Positions 1 through 6,167 of a stretch of 11,694 nt of DNA are shown in pieces. A model generated the notes under the pieces. It was given only the letters and a program-made list of their open reading frames with translations. It had not been told where the DNA came from and did no database searches. The translations under genes were made by a program, and so were the position numbers. Each line of letters starts with the position of its first letter. Within the stretch, counting starts at the first letter, position 1. This DNA comes from DASPOF01 sp035626155 (GTDB lineage Bacteria; Desulfobacterota; Binatia; Binatales; Binataceae): positions 1 to 11,694 of the forward strand of contig DASPOF010000155.1 of the NCBI GenBank assembly GCA_035626155.1. The letters are read 5' to 3'.

Positions 1-882
1 CGCACGAAGACGGCCCGCATCGAGCGCCGCGCCGAATCGCGCCAGGAATGCCGACACGATCTCGGCCTTCTCGGCGGCGGGCCGCGCGCGCAAAGTCGAT
101 CCGTAGATTTTCAGGTGCCGCCGCACCACCTGGGCAAGATCGATCTCCGCGCGCGTCCCGTGCATCAGGCCGATCAGGACGAGCCTTCCGCCCGGCGCGA
201 GCGACTCGATATTCCCGGCGAGATAGGCGGCGCCGATGCTGTCGAGAATCATGTCCACGCCGCGCCCGTTGGTGGCGGCCTTCACTTGCGGCGCGAACGG
301 TCCCTGCTTGTAGTTGATCGCGACGGCGGCGCCGATTTCGAGGCATCGCCGGCATTTCGCATCGCTGCCCGCCGTCACGATCGATCGCACGCCCGCTTCT
401 TTCAGCAGCGCGATCGTGGCGGTGCCGACGCCGCTTCCGCCGCCGTGGACGAGAACGGTGTCGCCCGCCTTGATGCTGGCGAGCATGAAGACGTTGAGGA
501 AGGCGGTGAGAAAGACCTCGGGAATTCCCGCGGCCTCGGCATCGCTAAGCGACGACGGCACCTTCATCGCGGAGCCGAAATGCACCGCGGCCTTCTCCGC
601 GTACCCGCCGCCGGGCAGCAGCGCCATCGCGCGCTCGCCGATGCGCCATCCCGAAACGTTGCGGCCGATTTCAATCACTTCGCCCGCGCATTCAAGCCCG
701 ATGATCTCCGATGCGCCGGGCGGCGGCGGGTACAAGCCCTGGCGCTGCATGAGGTCGGCGCGGTTCAGCCCGGCGCATCGCACGCGGATCAGGAGTTCGT
801 CGGGCTTAGGTACGGGGTCGGGAACTTCGCCCAGTTTAAGCGTGCGCTCCTGGCCGGATTTCTCAACGATGACGGCTTTCAT
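1..882 (-). CDS. PIG3-like NAD(P)H:quinone oxidoreductase (zinc-free MDR family), C-terminus off the window
   Basis: The 294 visible codons run without a stop from ATG at 882 to the left edge; about 30-40 C-terminal residues should be missing. The start MKAVIVEKSG opens a GroES-like domain. Residues 38-56 carry the quinone-reductase signature AGLNRADLMQRQGLYPPPP, followed by GLECAGEV (about 63-70). The Rossmann nucleotide-binding loop VHGGGSGVGT is at 145-154, with TAGSD (170-174) and NGRGVDMILDSIG further on. The LYPPPPG and IPEVFLTAF (120-128) segments match the PIG3/TP53I3 branch better than the classical QOR branch. I see no structural-zinc Cys cluster, as expected for this zinc-independent group. 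The family reduces quinones or enals with NADPH in the cytosol; the real substrate cannot be read from sequence. No strong SD precedes the ATG. The gene has its own 100-bp upstream gap and is probably transcribed alone. Confidence 0.9.
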   Translation of the reverse strand, partial: MKAVIVEKSGQERTLKLGEVPDPVPKPDELLIRVRCAGLNRADLMQRQGLYPPPPGASEIIGLECAGEVIEIGRNVSGWRIGERAMALLPGGGYAEKAAVHFGSAMKVPSSLSDAEAAGIPEVFLTAFLNVFMLASIKAGDTVLVHGGGSGVGTATIALLKEAGVRSIVTAGSDAKCRRCLEIGAAVAINYKQGPFAPQVKAATNGRGVDMILDSIGAAYLAGNIESLAPGGRLVLIGLMHGTRAEIDLAQVVRRHLKIYGSTLRARPAAEKAEIVSAFLARFGAALDAGRLRA

Positions 883-985
883 GCCGATAGAGACTGCGCC
901 CGCAGAATCGAAGAGTCAAAACGGGGAGCGTGAACGCGGCGCCGGATAGCGTCGGCCAAGCGAGACGAGCGCGCGCGCCTATCAA

Positions 986-1453
986 TCAATAACGGAGGTG
1001 AATTGGATCGGATGCGGTCTTGCCGTCGTAATGGAAACTGGCAGCTTCGAACGACGGTGGTCCGAACCGCAGCGGCGCATCGTTGGAGAATCCGAATCCC
1101 TCCAGCGGCATGCCGATAAAGTTCGTCTTGAATTTGCCGGAGGAGTCCTCGTCCTGAAACACCACCGCGGCGTACGTGCCGGCCGGAACATCGGGGAACT
1201 CGCACACCGCACGATCGCCTTGAATCGGCGCCAAGACGTGGCGGAACACTTTGCCGTTGCGCGGAAACCCCTGCGGATCGTTGAACAGATTGCAATCCAT
1301 CCGGCCGTGATCGTTGCGCAGGTTGACCACCTCGACCTTGAGCACCGCGCCGGTTCCGTCGGAACCGGCAAGCGCGGGGGTCGAAACGGCGGCCGCCAGC
1401 AGAGCCAGCGCGAGGCCGGCGGACAAGCGCAAGATCGAAATTTGTGATCGCAT
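986..1453 (-). CDS. Secreted DUF2141 family protein
   Basis: A 155-residue precursor. An in-frame extension reaches 1573, but I start at ATG 1453 because MRSQISILRLSAGLALALLAAA is a normal Sec signal peptide with an ALA|GSD cleavage site after residue 29; a weak GGGGA SD lies about 6 nt upstream. The mature part matches the DUF2141 pattern. It has a first strand with NLRNDHGRMDCNLF (44-57), then FPDVPAGTYAAVVFQDEDSSGKF (86-108), with the typical 'GtYAv.v..DeN.nGk' core. It ends with IGMPLEGFGFSND (113-125) and GPPSFEAASF (131-140). Two cysteines (54 and 84) could form a disulfide outside the cytoplasm. The family is a small beta-sandwich of unknown function, usually exported in Gram-negatives. 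Neighbours give no functional hint. Family assignment is fairly sure; the role is not known. Confidence 0.82.
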   Translation of the reverse strand: MRSQISILRLSAGLALALLAAAVSTPALAGSDGTGAVLKVEVVNLRNDHGRMDCNLFNDPQGFPRNGKVFRHVLAPIQGDRAVCEFPDVPAGTYAAVVFQDEDSSGKFKTNFIGMPLEGFGFSNDAPLRFGPPSFEAASFHYDGKTASDPIHLRY

Positions 1454-1494
1454 AAATTTCCCCAGGGGATGCAAAATGGCCCTCGAACAGGCTT

Positions 1495-1529
1495 GCACAA
1501 GCGCGGTGGTGACGCCACCGCGTTTGTGC
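1495..1529. repeat. Long palindromic hairpin upstream of the DUF2141 gene
   Basis: Two 15-nt arms (GCACAAGCGCGGTGG and its near-complement at 1515-1529) enclose a 5-nt loop. The only disagreement is 1501 against 1523, which is a G-U pair in plus-strand RNA. It sits 42 bp upstream of the DUF2141 start, so it is either in that gene's promoter/leader or a REP-like element. No T-run follows on either strand, so it is not an obvious intrinsic terminator. Confidence 0.6.
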
Positions 1530-1594
1530 CTGACAATTTTCGCAGCTGCGCCAGCAGGCTGGTGATAAATCACAGCCTGCTCCCCCCTCTCTTA

Positions 1595-1620
1595 TCTCCC
1601 CCGGAAAAGACCGGGGGAGA
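1595..1620. repeat. Perfect 10-bp hairpin with 6-nt loop
   Basis: Arms TCTCCCCCGG (1595-1604) and CCGGGGGAGA (1611-1620) pair perfectly around AAAAGA. It is the middle one of three hairpins in the gap between the LLM oxidoreductase stop and the DUF2141 start. It may serve in termination of the upstream minus-strand gene, but only a short pyrimidine-poor tract follows on that strand. A dispersed intergenic repeat is equally possible. Confidence 0.6.
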
Positions 1621-1647
1621 AGCTAAAGGAACGCAGCCATCTTTCAC

Positions 1648-1686
1648 GCAGGATGTTGAGACCGCGGCGCGGTCTGAACATCCTGC
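1648..1686 (-). terminator. Imperfect 39-nt palindrome at the 3' end of the LLM oxidoreductase gene
   Basis: The stem starts on the last base of the oxidoreductase stop codon. It pairs AGGATGTT with AACATCCT and AGACCGCG with CGCGGTCT, interrupted by one G-G mismatch and centred on a single G. Its position directly after the stop suggests a transcript 3'-end structure. The minus-strand sequence beyond it is not T-rich, so Rho-independent termination is only a possibility. Confidence 0.45.
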
Positions 1687-2687
1687 TAGCCGATCAGCTT
1701 CGCGACGATGCGCTCGTACTCCTTGATGTCGCCGCCCGTATCGACCTCGATCGAATGCAAATCGCCGCCGGCCTCTTCCTGCGCCTGCAATCGCTCGATC
1801 GCGCCCTCGACGCCGCCCGCGTAACCCAATTCGGCGAGCATCTTGGGGGAGACCGCGGCGGTGCCGCCCTTCGCGCCGCCCGACGCCCACGCTTCCTTGA
1901 CCTGCTTCACATTGTCGCCGAAGCCCATCCGCGTCAGTTGCTCGGAGTAGAAGGTGCCCATCCGCGCGATGTAGAAAGCAACGTTGGCCGCCTGCGCGAC
2001 CGTCGCACGCTCGACGTTCTTGGTGACCACCACCCCTCCGGGCGTCTTGACCTCGACCGATTTCGGATCGCGCCCGGCGGCCTTCGCAATCGCGCGGAAG
2101 TCATCGATCGTCTTCTTGAGCGCGCTCAGCGGGATCATCACCGGCAGCCATCCATCGGCCTTTTGCGCGGTGAACTCGACGCTCTTCTTGTTGAGCGATG
2201 CGATGAAGATCGGGATGTGTTTGCGGACCGTCTCGAAGCGGAGCGTGAAGCCGCGTTTGAGCTGGAACAGCTTGCCGGCGAAATTGAGCGGCACGCCGGC
2301 CATCAGCGTGTTGATGATCTCGACGCACTCCTTCATCCGGGAGAGCGCCGGTTCGAATTTGATGCCGTGGAAATGCTCGATCACCTGCGGACCGCTGGTC
2401 CCAAGCCCGATTATCATGCGGCCGCCCGACAGCTCATCGAGCGTGCCGAAATGCTGCGCGAGCGCGGCAGGCGTACGCGAGTAGATGTTCACGATCGAGG
2501 TCGCGAGCTGCACCTTGCTGGTGTGCTCCGCAAGAATCGTAAGCGGCGTGAAGGCGTCGCGCCCCCATGCCTCGGCGACCCAGATCGAATGCAGTCCGGC
2601 CTCATCGGCGAGCTTCGCGCGATCGATCAGCGATTTGAAATCGAGCTTGCCCTGCCAGTTGACCCCGATCGTCAGTTTGCGCGCCAT
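1686..2687 (-). CDS. LLM-class (luciferase-like) flavin/F420-dependent oxidoreductase
   Basis: A 333-residue TIM-barrel protein of usual length for single-subunit luciferase-like oxidoreductases. Seen motifs: LTIGVNW at the first strand, DEAGLHSIWVAEAWGRD (28-44), LATSIVNIYSRTPAALAQ (61-78), DELSGGRMIIGLGTSGP (84-100) and KADGWLP (176-182) near the flavin/F420 pocket. The GLGTSGPQVIEHFHG stretch and overall pattern resemble the F420-dependent, methylene-tetrahydromethanopterin-reductase-like branch more than the FMN monooxygenases. Cofactor choice is inference, since no F420 biosynthesis gene is in view. The start at 2687 is fixed by GGAGG 8 nt upstream. The enzyme is probably cytosolic, with unknown substrate. 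A 210-bp gap separates it from the methyltransferase gene upstream, so a separate promoter is likely. Confidence 0.88.
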   Translation of the reverse strand: MARKLTIGVNWQGKLDFKSLIDRAKLADEAGLHSIWVAEAWGRDAFTPLTILAEHTSKVQLATSIVNIYSRTPAALAQHFGTLDELSGGRMIIGLGTSGPQVIEHFHGIKFEPALSRMKECVEIINTLMAGVPLNFAGKLFQLKRGFTLRFETVRKHIPIFIASLNKKSVEFTAQKADGWLPVMIPLSALKKTIDDFRAIAKAAGRDPKSVEVKTPGGVVVTKNVERATVAQAANVAFYIARMGTFYSEQLTRMGFGDNVKQVKEAWASGGAKGGTAAVSPKMLAELGYAGGVEGAIERLQAQEEAGGDLHSIEVDTGGDIKEYERIVAKLIG

Positions 2688-2695
2688 GATTTTTT

Positions 2696-2700
2696 CCTCC
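2696..2700 (-). promoter_or_regulatory. Strong Shine-Dalgarno for the LLM oxidoreductase
   Basis: GGAGG on the minus strand, 8 nt before ATG 2687. It settles the start. Confidence 0.8.
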
Positions 2701-2897
2701 GTTGCGTTGGCTCGAGCGCGCGCTCATCGCGCGCGCCGGATGCGATCCGCCCCCAGGCGCAGGGCTGCCGCGACGGCTAAACTAGCCGAGATTCGCGCCG
2801 TTCTACAAACTCTCCCGCGAGCCCGTCGCAGCGCTTTGCACCGCCCGCGCTTGGCCGGGGGAAATGGCGGATGGCGCGGGAGCGGCCGCGCCGGCGA

Positions 2898-3578
2898 TCA
2901 CTTGATCCCGGAATAAACCGCGAAGATGAGATTGCGGTAGGCCAGCCCGACCTCGCGGAAGCCCGCCCGATGCATCCACGCGATCTGCTCGGCGACGGTG
3001 GCAGCGCGATCGAACTTCATCCGCTCCAGTGCCCCCGCCAGATCGCTCTCGGTGGCTCCCAGTTCGCGCGCGCGCCTCTTCCACATCTCATGATTGCGCC
3101 GCTCGATGGCCGGGGTCTCGCCGCGCACCTGGTCGGCATTGACGAAGGTTCCGCCCGGGTTCAGCGACGCGTGAGCCTGTTCGAGAATCGCGCGCTTCTT
3201 CTCGTCGGTCAGATGATGGATCGAGAGCGCGGAGACCACGGCGTCATACCGGCGCGTGATTCGCCCCTCGGCAAAGTCCGCCACTTCGAAGCGGAAGCGT
3301 TCGCCACCGGCGGCGAAGCGTTCGCGCGCCTGCACGAGCATCGCATCCGAGATGTCCACCAATGTGACTCGCGCGCGCGGGAACGAGAACGCGACGAACG
3401 CCGAGAGCAGGCCGGTGCCCGCTCCGAGATCGAGCACTGAAATGTCCGCATCGCGCTCGAACGGCAGCACGTCGATCGCGGCGCGGTAGAACTCATCGAA
3501 GCAGGGGATGAGCTTGCGCCTGGAGCGATCGTAGGTCTCCGCGTTGCGATCGAACGCCAATTTGACCGAGTCGACCAT
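2898..3578 (-). CDS. Class I SAM-dependent methyltransferase
   Basis: 226 residues from ATG 3578 (an upstream TTG at 3611 would add 11 residues and is less likely). The protein has a Methyltransf_25/UbiE-like core. Motif I is VLDLGAGTGLLS (48-59), the acidic end of strand 2 is VTLVDISDAML (71-81), motif II/III is VADFAEG (99-105), and the post-motif segment is YDAVVSALSIHHLTDEKK (111-128), followed by LNPGGTFVNADQV (139-151). The FDRNAETYDRSRRKLIPCFDEFY N-terminus is typical of small-molecule methyltransferases in this group. The C-terminal part ends HRAGFREVGLAYRNLIFAVYSG, the usual last strand pair. The substrate is not identifiable. The SD is weak (AGGCG). The gene is divergent from the low-GC cassette and lies 210 bp before the LLM gene; only a GC-rich, long-looped stem (2844-2880) lies in the gap after its stop. 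Confidence 0.87.
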   Translation of the reverse strand: MVDSVKLAFDRNAETYDRSRRKLIPCFDEFYRAAIDVLPFERDADISVLDLGAGTGLLSAFVAFSFPRARVTLVDISDAMLVQARERFAAGGERFRFEVADFAEGRITRRYDAVVSALSIHHLTDEKKRAILEQAHASLNPGGTFVNADQVRGETPAIERRNHEMWKRRARELGATESDLAGALERMKFDRAATVAEQIAWMHRAGFREVGLAYRNLIFAVYSGIK

Positions 3579-3691
3579 CGGAAAACGCCTAATTTGGCAC
3601 GCCCCGCGCAATGACGCCAGCCCGCCGCGGCCCGCGAGGCTGATCTAGTTTGAAATCCAGCGACCGTTGACTACATCAGCTCCGCGCGCGT

Positions 3692-3710
3692 GGTTGCGGA
3701 AACCGCAACC
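3692..3710. promoter_or_regulatory. Perfect palindrome, candidate operator of the toxin-antitoxin-like cassette
   Basis: GGTTGCGG and CCGCAACC are perfect 8-nt arms around AAA. The palindrome lies 20 bp before the first possible start of the small protein gene and covers the predicted -35 box. This suits self-repression by the HTH protein encoded second in the cassette, which is known behaviour for MqsA-type antitoxins. It is not the E. coli mqsRA operator sequence. Confidence 0.5.
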
Positions 3711-3722
3711 TTGGGCTATCCT
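3694..3722 (+). promoter_or_regulatory. Predicted sigma70-type promoter of the low-GC cassette
   Basis: TTGCGG (3694-3699) and TATCCT (3717-3722) are spaced by exactly 17 bp. Matches to consensus are 3/6 and 4/6. Transcription would begin near 3729, almost on the GTG at 3731, so the mRNA would be leaderless if that codon is used. The -35 box is inside the palindrome. Confidence 0.4.
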
Positions 3723-3730
3723 GAAAGTTC

Positions 3731-4096
3731 GTGAGAAAGCTTACGGTGATCCCCGGCAAAAGGGATCCGGAACTGGTTCATGCCTCCAGAATGATCCAGA
3801 AGCTGGTTCGGCAAGGAGCGATAATCAGGTTGGAACATCGGGCGCTGGTGAATTGTTCGAAGTACTCGTTGCGGCTGACACAATTAGTAACGATGTTGTC
3901 GCGATTCAGAGTGGACCGATTTGAGATTTTGGACCAGGAGGGAACGCGGATTAACGTCGGCTACGGGACAATATTGGAAGAATTGGAAGATCAACAAATA
4001 GTTAGAGAGTTTGCCCTGAAGGTGGTGGTGGAAGCCTCCGAAACGCCGGGCAGAGTGGCTGTAATCGATATCGGGCAGCTCGATGAACGAAGATGA
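3731..4096 (+). CDS. Small protein, putative toxin-like partner of the MqsA-like regulator (weak DUF4258 resemblance)
   Basis: 121 residues if GTG 3731 is used; GTG 3746 and ATG 3791 are shorter in-frame options, and none has a good SD. I do not recognise it firmly. The order of a basic helix (QKLVRQGAIIRLEHRAL), a short helix (LRLTQLVTMLSRFRVDRFEIL), an insertion (GYGTILEELEDQQ) and two C-terminal strands (FALKVVVEA, GRVAVIDIG) recalls DUF4258. In that family an early 'HA' (here HRAL) is followed by a helix and a 'l.V.v...ViTV' strand pair. DUF4258 genes are often found next to MqsA/YgiT-type zinc-finger regulators, exactly as here. G+C is about half, well below the flanks. Toxin activity is inference; it could also be an uncharacterised accessory protein. 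Confidence 0.6.
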   Translation: MRKLTVIPGKRDPELVHASRMIQKLVRQGAIIRLEHRALVNCSKYSLRLTQLVTMLSRFRVDRFEILDQEGTRINVGYGTILEELEDQQIVREFALKVVVEASETPGRVAVIDIGQLDERR

Positions 4097-4097
4097 G

Positions 4098-4103
4098 AAG
4101 GGA
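4098..4103 (+). promoter_or_regulatory. Shine-Dalgarno deciding the MqsA-like start
   Basis: AAGGGA lies 6 nt before ATG 4110. The earlier in-frame ATG at 4083 has no comparable site, so I favour 4110. The site lies just downstream of the preceding gene's stop codon. Confidence 0.55.
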
Positions 4104-4109
4104 ACTGCC

Positions 4110-4661
4110 ATGACTATCTGCACGCACCATAAGATTCGCGAAATAGTGATCCCGATGTACCATGCCGAAGAACTCGGCATAACAGGCGTGTATCTGAAAA
4201 ATGCAGTGCTGCAAGAGACTTGCGAAGTCTGCGGGTATGTTAAATCGGTCGCGATTCCAAATCTGCAAGGCCTGATTGCCGCGGTTGCCGTTAGTCGCGT
4301 AATGAGCCCGTTCAAACTTCACGGTCCGGAGATTCGATTCCTCCGCGAGGCGGTGGAGAAACCCGCGAAGGAACTCGCAGCGAAACTTGAAGTGCTGCCG
4401 ACGCAAATCTCGCGCTGGGAGAATGCTAAAGAGCCGATCAGCCCGCGCAGTGAAAAACTGCTCCGCCTTTATGTGCTCCATGAACTGGCGGGGCTGACCA
4501 AGGTGAAATCCAGTCGAAGTGCGATTTTCGATATGAAAATCCGCGCGTGGAGACCGTTGGCAGGCAAAATGCGCATGGTCTTTTACCTGGAGAAGCCAGC
4601 GGGAGAGGCATCGACGGGCCGGCGCAGAGAACGTTGGATGGAGCTGGACGAAGCGGCATAA
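4110..4661 (+). CDS. MqsA/YgiT-type zinc-finger and HTH regulator (putative antitoxin)
   Basis: 183 residues from ATG 4110; an alternative ATG at 4083 adds nine residues and would overlap the upstream gene by 14 bp. The N-terminus has potential zinc ligands C4, H6, H7 and C38-x2-C41 (TCEVCGYVKSVAIPNL), a variant of the CxxC...CxxC YgiT finger. Residues about 70-115 form an XRE-like helix-turn-helix: GPEIRFLREAV, then ELAAKLEV, turn, and PTQISRWENAKEPISP, the classic recognition helix of MqsA-like proteins. A basic, hydrophobic C-terminal extension of about 60 residues (VKSSRSAIFDMKIRAW..., MRMVFYLEK, RRRERWMELDEAA) goes beyond the usual MqsA end. Established: MqsA antitoxins neutralise their partner and repress their operon. 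Inferred: the same here, through the upstream palindrome. G+C is low compared with neighbours, suggesting transfer. Confidence 0.78.
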   Translation: MTICTHHKIREIVIPMYHAEELGITGVYLKNAVLQETCEVCGYVKSVAIPNLQGLIAAVAVSRVMSPFKLHGPEIRFLREAVEKPAKELAAKLEVLPTQISRWENAKEPISPRSEKLLRLYVLHELAGLTKVKSSRSAIFDMKIRAWRPLAGKMRMVFYLEKPAGEASTGRRRERWMELDEAA

Positions 4662-4680
4662 CTTCATAAGGCCCGCTGAA

Positions 4681-4729
4681 TCAGGCCCGCCACCTTGACA
4701 GGCGTGCGGGGCCTGACCCGCGTTGCGGG
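4681..4729 (+). terminator. Tandem hairpins after the toxin-antitoxin-like cassette
   Basis: TCAGGCCCGC (4681-4690) pairs with GCGGGGCCTGA (4706-4716), with one bulged base. It is followed immediately by CCCGC-GTT-GCGGG (4717-4729). They lie 20 bp after the regulator stop and could end its transcript. No U-tract follows, so intrinsic termination is uncertain. Confidence 0.4.
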
Positions 4730-4812
4730 CGGAGTTGCGCCGGCGCGGACAATCTGACCGGCCCGGTTCCAGCGGTTCAGCCGGAGGGGCTTTTCCTCGC
4801 GCCGCGCAAGCC

Positions 4813-4821
4813 TGATAAGAT
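4813..4821 (+). promoter_or_regulatory. Candidate extended -10 promoter of the efflux operon
   Basis: TGATAAGAT combines an extended -10 TG with TAAGAT (4/6 to consensus). No convincing -35 lies 17 bp upstream. Transcription from about 4828 would give a leader of roughly 35 nt before ATG 4863, which fits that start. The rest of 4662-4862 holds only the hairpins described above; I see no operator. Confidence 0.3.
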
Positions 4822-4862
4822 TCGGATGATTTGGCAATCGACCTGAACGAGCTTACCCGCGA

Positions 4863-6167
4863 ATGCCATCCGCGAGGTACGGCGCGAGTGGCGAGCTGAA
4901 AAGGATCACCGACTTGACCGATCGATACGTTCGGGGCGCAAAGCCCGACGATTCCGATTACGCCCGCAAGACGGCGCTGGCCGGTGTGCGCGGGCGCAAG
5001 TACGCCGGGGCGCGCTCGCGAAGCGGCTTGCCGGCGCTGACTGCGAGACTTGCATGCGCATTTGCCGCGATTGCGATCGTGTCGATGGCCGCGTGCTCGG
5101 GCGGCTCGGGCTCGGAATCAGGCGAGCGCGACGCAGTCCCCGTGCTGGTCGCAAAGGTTGTCCAGAAGACCGTCGCCAACTCGGTCCACGTCATAGGCAG
5201 AGTCGAGGCGTACTCGACCGTTGACCTGAAAGCGCGCGTGGACGGGCAAGTGACCGACGTGCACTTCAGGGAAGGTCAGGACGTGAAGCAGGGCGACCTG
5301 CTCTTCAATCTCGATCCGAGCCCGTTCAAGGCTGCGCTCGCGCAGGCCGAGGCCAATCTCGCCAAGGACCGGGCGCAGCAGTTGCAGGCGGTCGCGGACG
5401 AACAGCGCTATCACTATCTGCTTACGCAGGGGGTCGGCTCGCAGCAGCAATTCGACCAGGCGCACGCATCGGCCGACGCGCTGAGGGCTGTTGGGCAGGC
5501 CGATACTGCGGCCGTCGAGACCGCAAAACTGAATCTTTCGTACACGACGATCCGCTCTCCGATCGACGGGCGTACCGGCAGCCTGCTGGTGCATCCCGGC
5601 AACCTGGTCAAGGGGAACGCCGAGACCGCGATGGTGGAGATCAACCAGATCGAGCCCGTGTACGTGGACTTTTCGCTGCCCGAGCAGCGCCTGCCGGACG
5701 TGCGGAAATTCATGGCCAATCACAAATTGGCGGTCGAAGCATCCGTCCCCGGCCAGCAGGGCGAACCCGAGCGCGGCGAGTTGAGCTTCGTGGACAACAC
5801 GGTCGACACCAAAACCGGCACGATCCAGCTCAAGGGAATTTTTGCGAACCGCGACCGGCGCCTGTGGCCCGGCCAGTTCGTGGATGCGACGCTGATTCTG
5901 AACGAGCGCCCCGATACGGTCGTCGTGCCCTCGCAGGCGATTCAGACCGGACAGGATGGCTCGTACGTCTATGTCGTCGAGGCCGGGATGAAGGTCGCGA
6001 CCCGCACGGTTGTGATCGGCGATTCGCAGGACGGCGCGACGGTTGTCGAACGCGGGCTTAAGTCCGGCGAGACGGTCGTCACCGACGGACAGTTGCGCCT
6101 TATGCCCGGTGCGCACATCACGATCAAGACCGGGCTCGGTTCTCAGGATCACGGAGCGGCTTCGTGA
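4863..6167 (+). CDS. RND efflux periplasmic adaptor (membrane fusion protein), lipoprotein, MdtA/AcrA-like
   Basis: 434 residues from ATG 4863. A hydrophobic stretch LTARLACAFAAIAIVSMAAC ends in a lipobox-like MAA|C, lipidated Cys78. Then come the adaptor domains: first beta-barrel/lipoyl half VIGRVEAYSTVDLKARVDGQV (109-130), FREGQDVKQGDLLFNLDPSPF (135-155), coiled-coil hairpin (about 156-225, AQAEANLAKDRAQ...), second lipoyl half LSYTTIRSPIDGRTG (225-239), beta-barrel VYVDFSLPEQRLP (266-278), and membrane-proximal GTIQLKG...LWPGQFVDATLIL and VVVPSQAIQTGQDGSYVYVV. The protein links the inner-membrane RND permease to an outer-membrane channel. It overlaps the permease gene by 4 bp. The 57 residues before the signal peptide are odd; GTG 4986 or TTG 5028 would give a normal signal, but none of the starts has an SD. 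Confidence 0.9.
   Translation: MPSARYGASGELKRITDLTDRYVRGAKPDDSDYARKTALAGVRGRKYAGARSRSGLPALTARLACAFAAIAIVSMAACSGGSGSESGERDAVPVLVAKVVQKTVANSVHVIGRVEAYSTVDLKARVDGQVTDVHFREGQDVKQGDLLFNLDPSPFKAALAQAEANLAKDRAQQLQAVADEQRYHYLLTQGVGSQQQFDQAHASADALRAVGQADTAAVETAKLNLSYTTIRSPIDGRTGSLLVHPGNLVKGNAETAMVEINQIEPVYVDFSLPEQRLPDVRKFMANHKLAVEASVPGQQGEPERGELSFVDNTVDTKTGTIQLKGIFANRDRRLWPGQFVDATLILNERPDTVVVPSQAIQTGQDGSYVYVVEAGMKVATRTVVIGDSQDGATVVERGLKSGETVVTDGQLRLMPGAHITIKTGLGSQDHGAAS
6153..6156 (+). promoter_or_regulatory. Shine-Dalgarno of the RND permease inside the adaptor gene
   Basis: GGAG lies 7 nt before GTG 6164, within the last codons of the adaptor. With the GTGA start/stop overlap, it points to translational coupling. 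Confidence 0.6.

Noticed and set aside
2714..2725. 12-nt GC-only palindrome GAGCGCGCGCTC upstream of the LLM gene
   Set aside because: Alternating CG runs make such palindromes common by chance in this composition.
1653..2780. Long plus-strand open frame opposite the LLM oxidoreductase
   Set aside because: It is the antisense shadow of a clear family member with a strong SD; its translation is Arg/Asp-rich with no motif.
2844..2880. CCCGCGC/GCGCGGG stem after the methyltransferase stop
   Set aside because: Seven-bp stem with a 23-nt loop and no T-run; too weak to call a terminator.
5118..6152. Long minus-strand open frame opposite the adaptor gene
   Set aside because: High-GC antisense frame with no recognisable domain; the plus strand encodes an intact adaptor.
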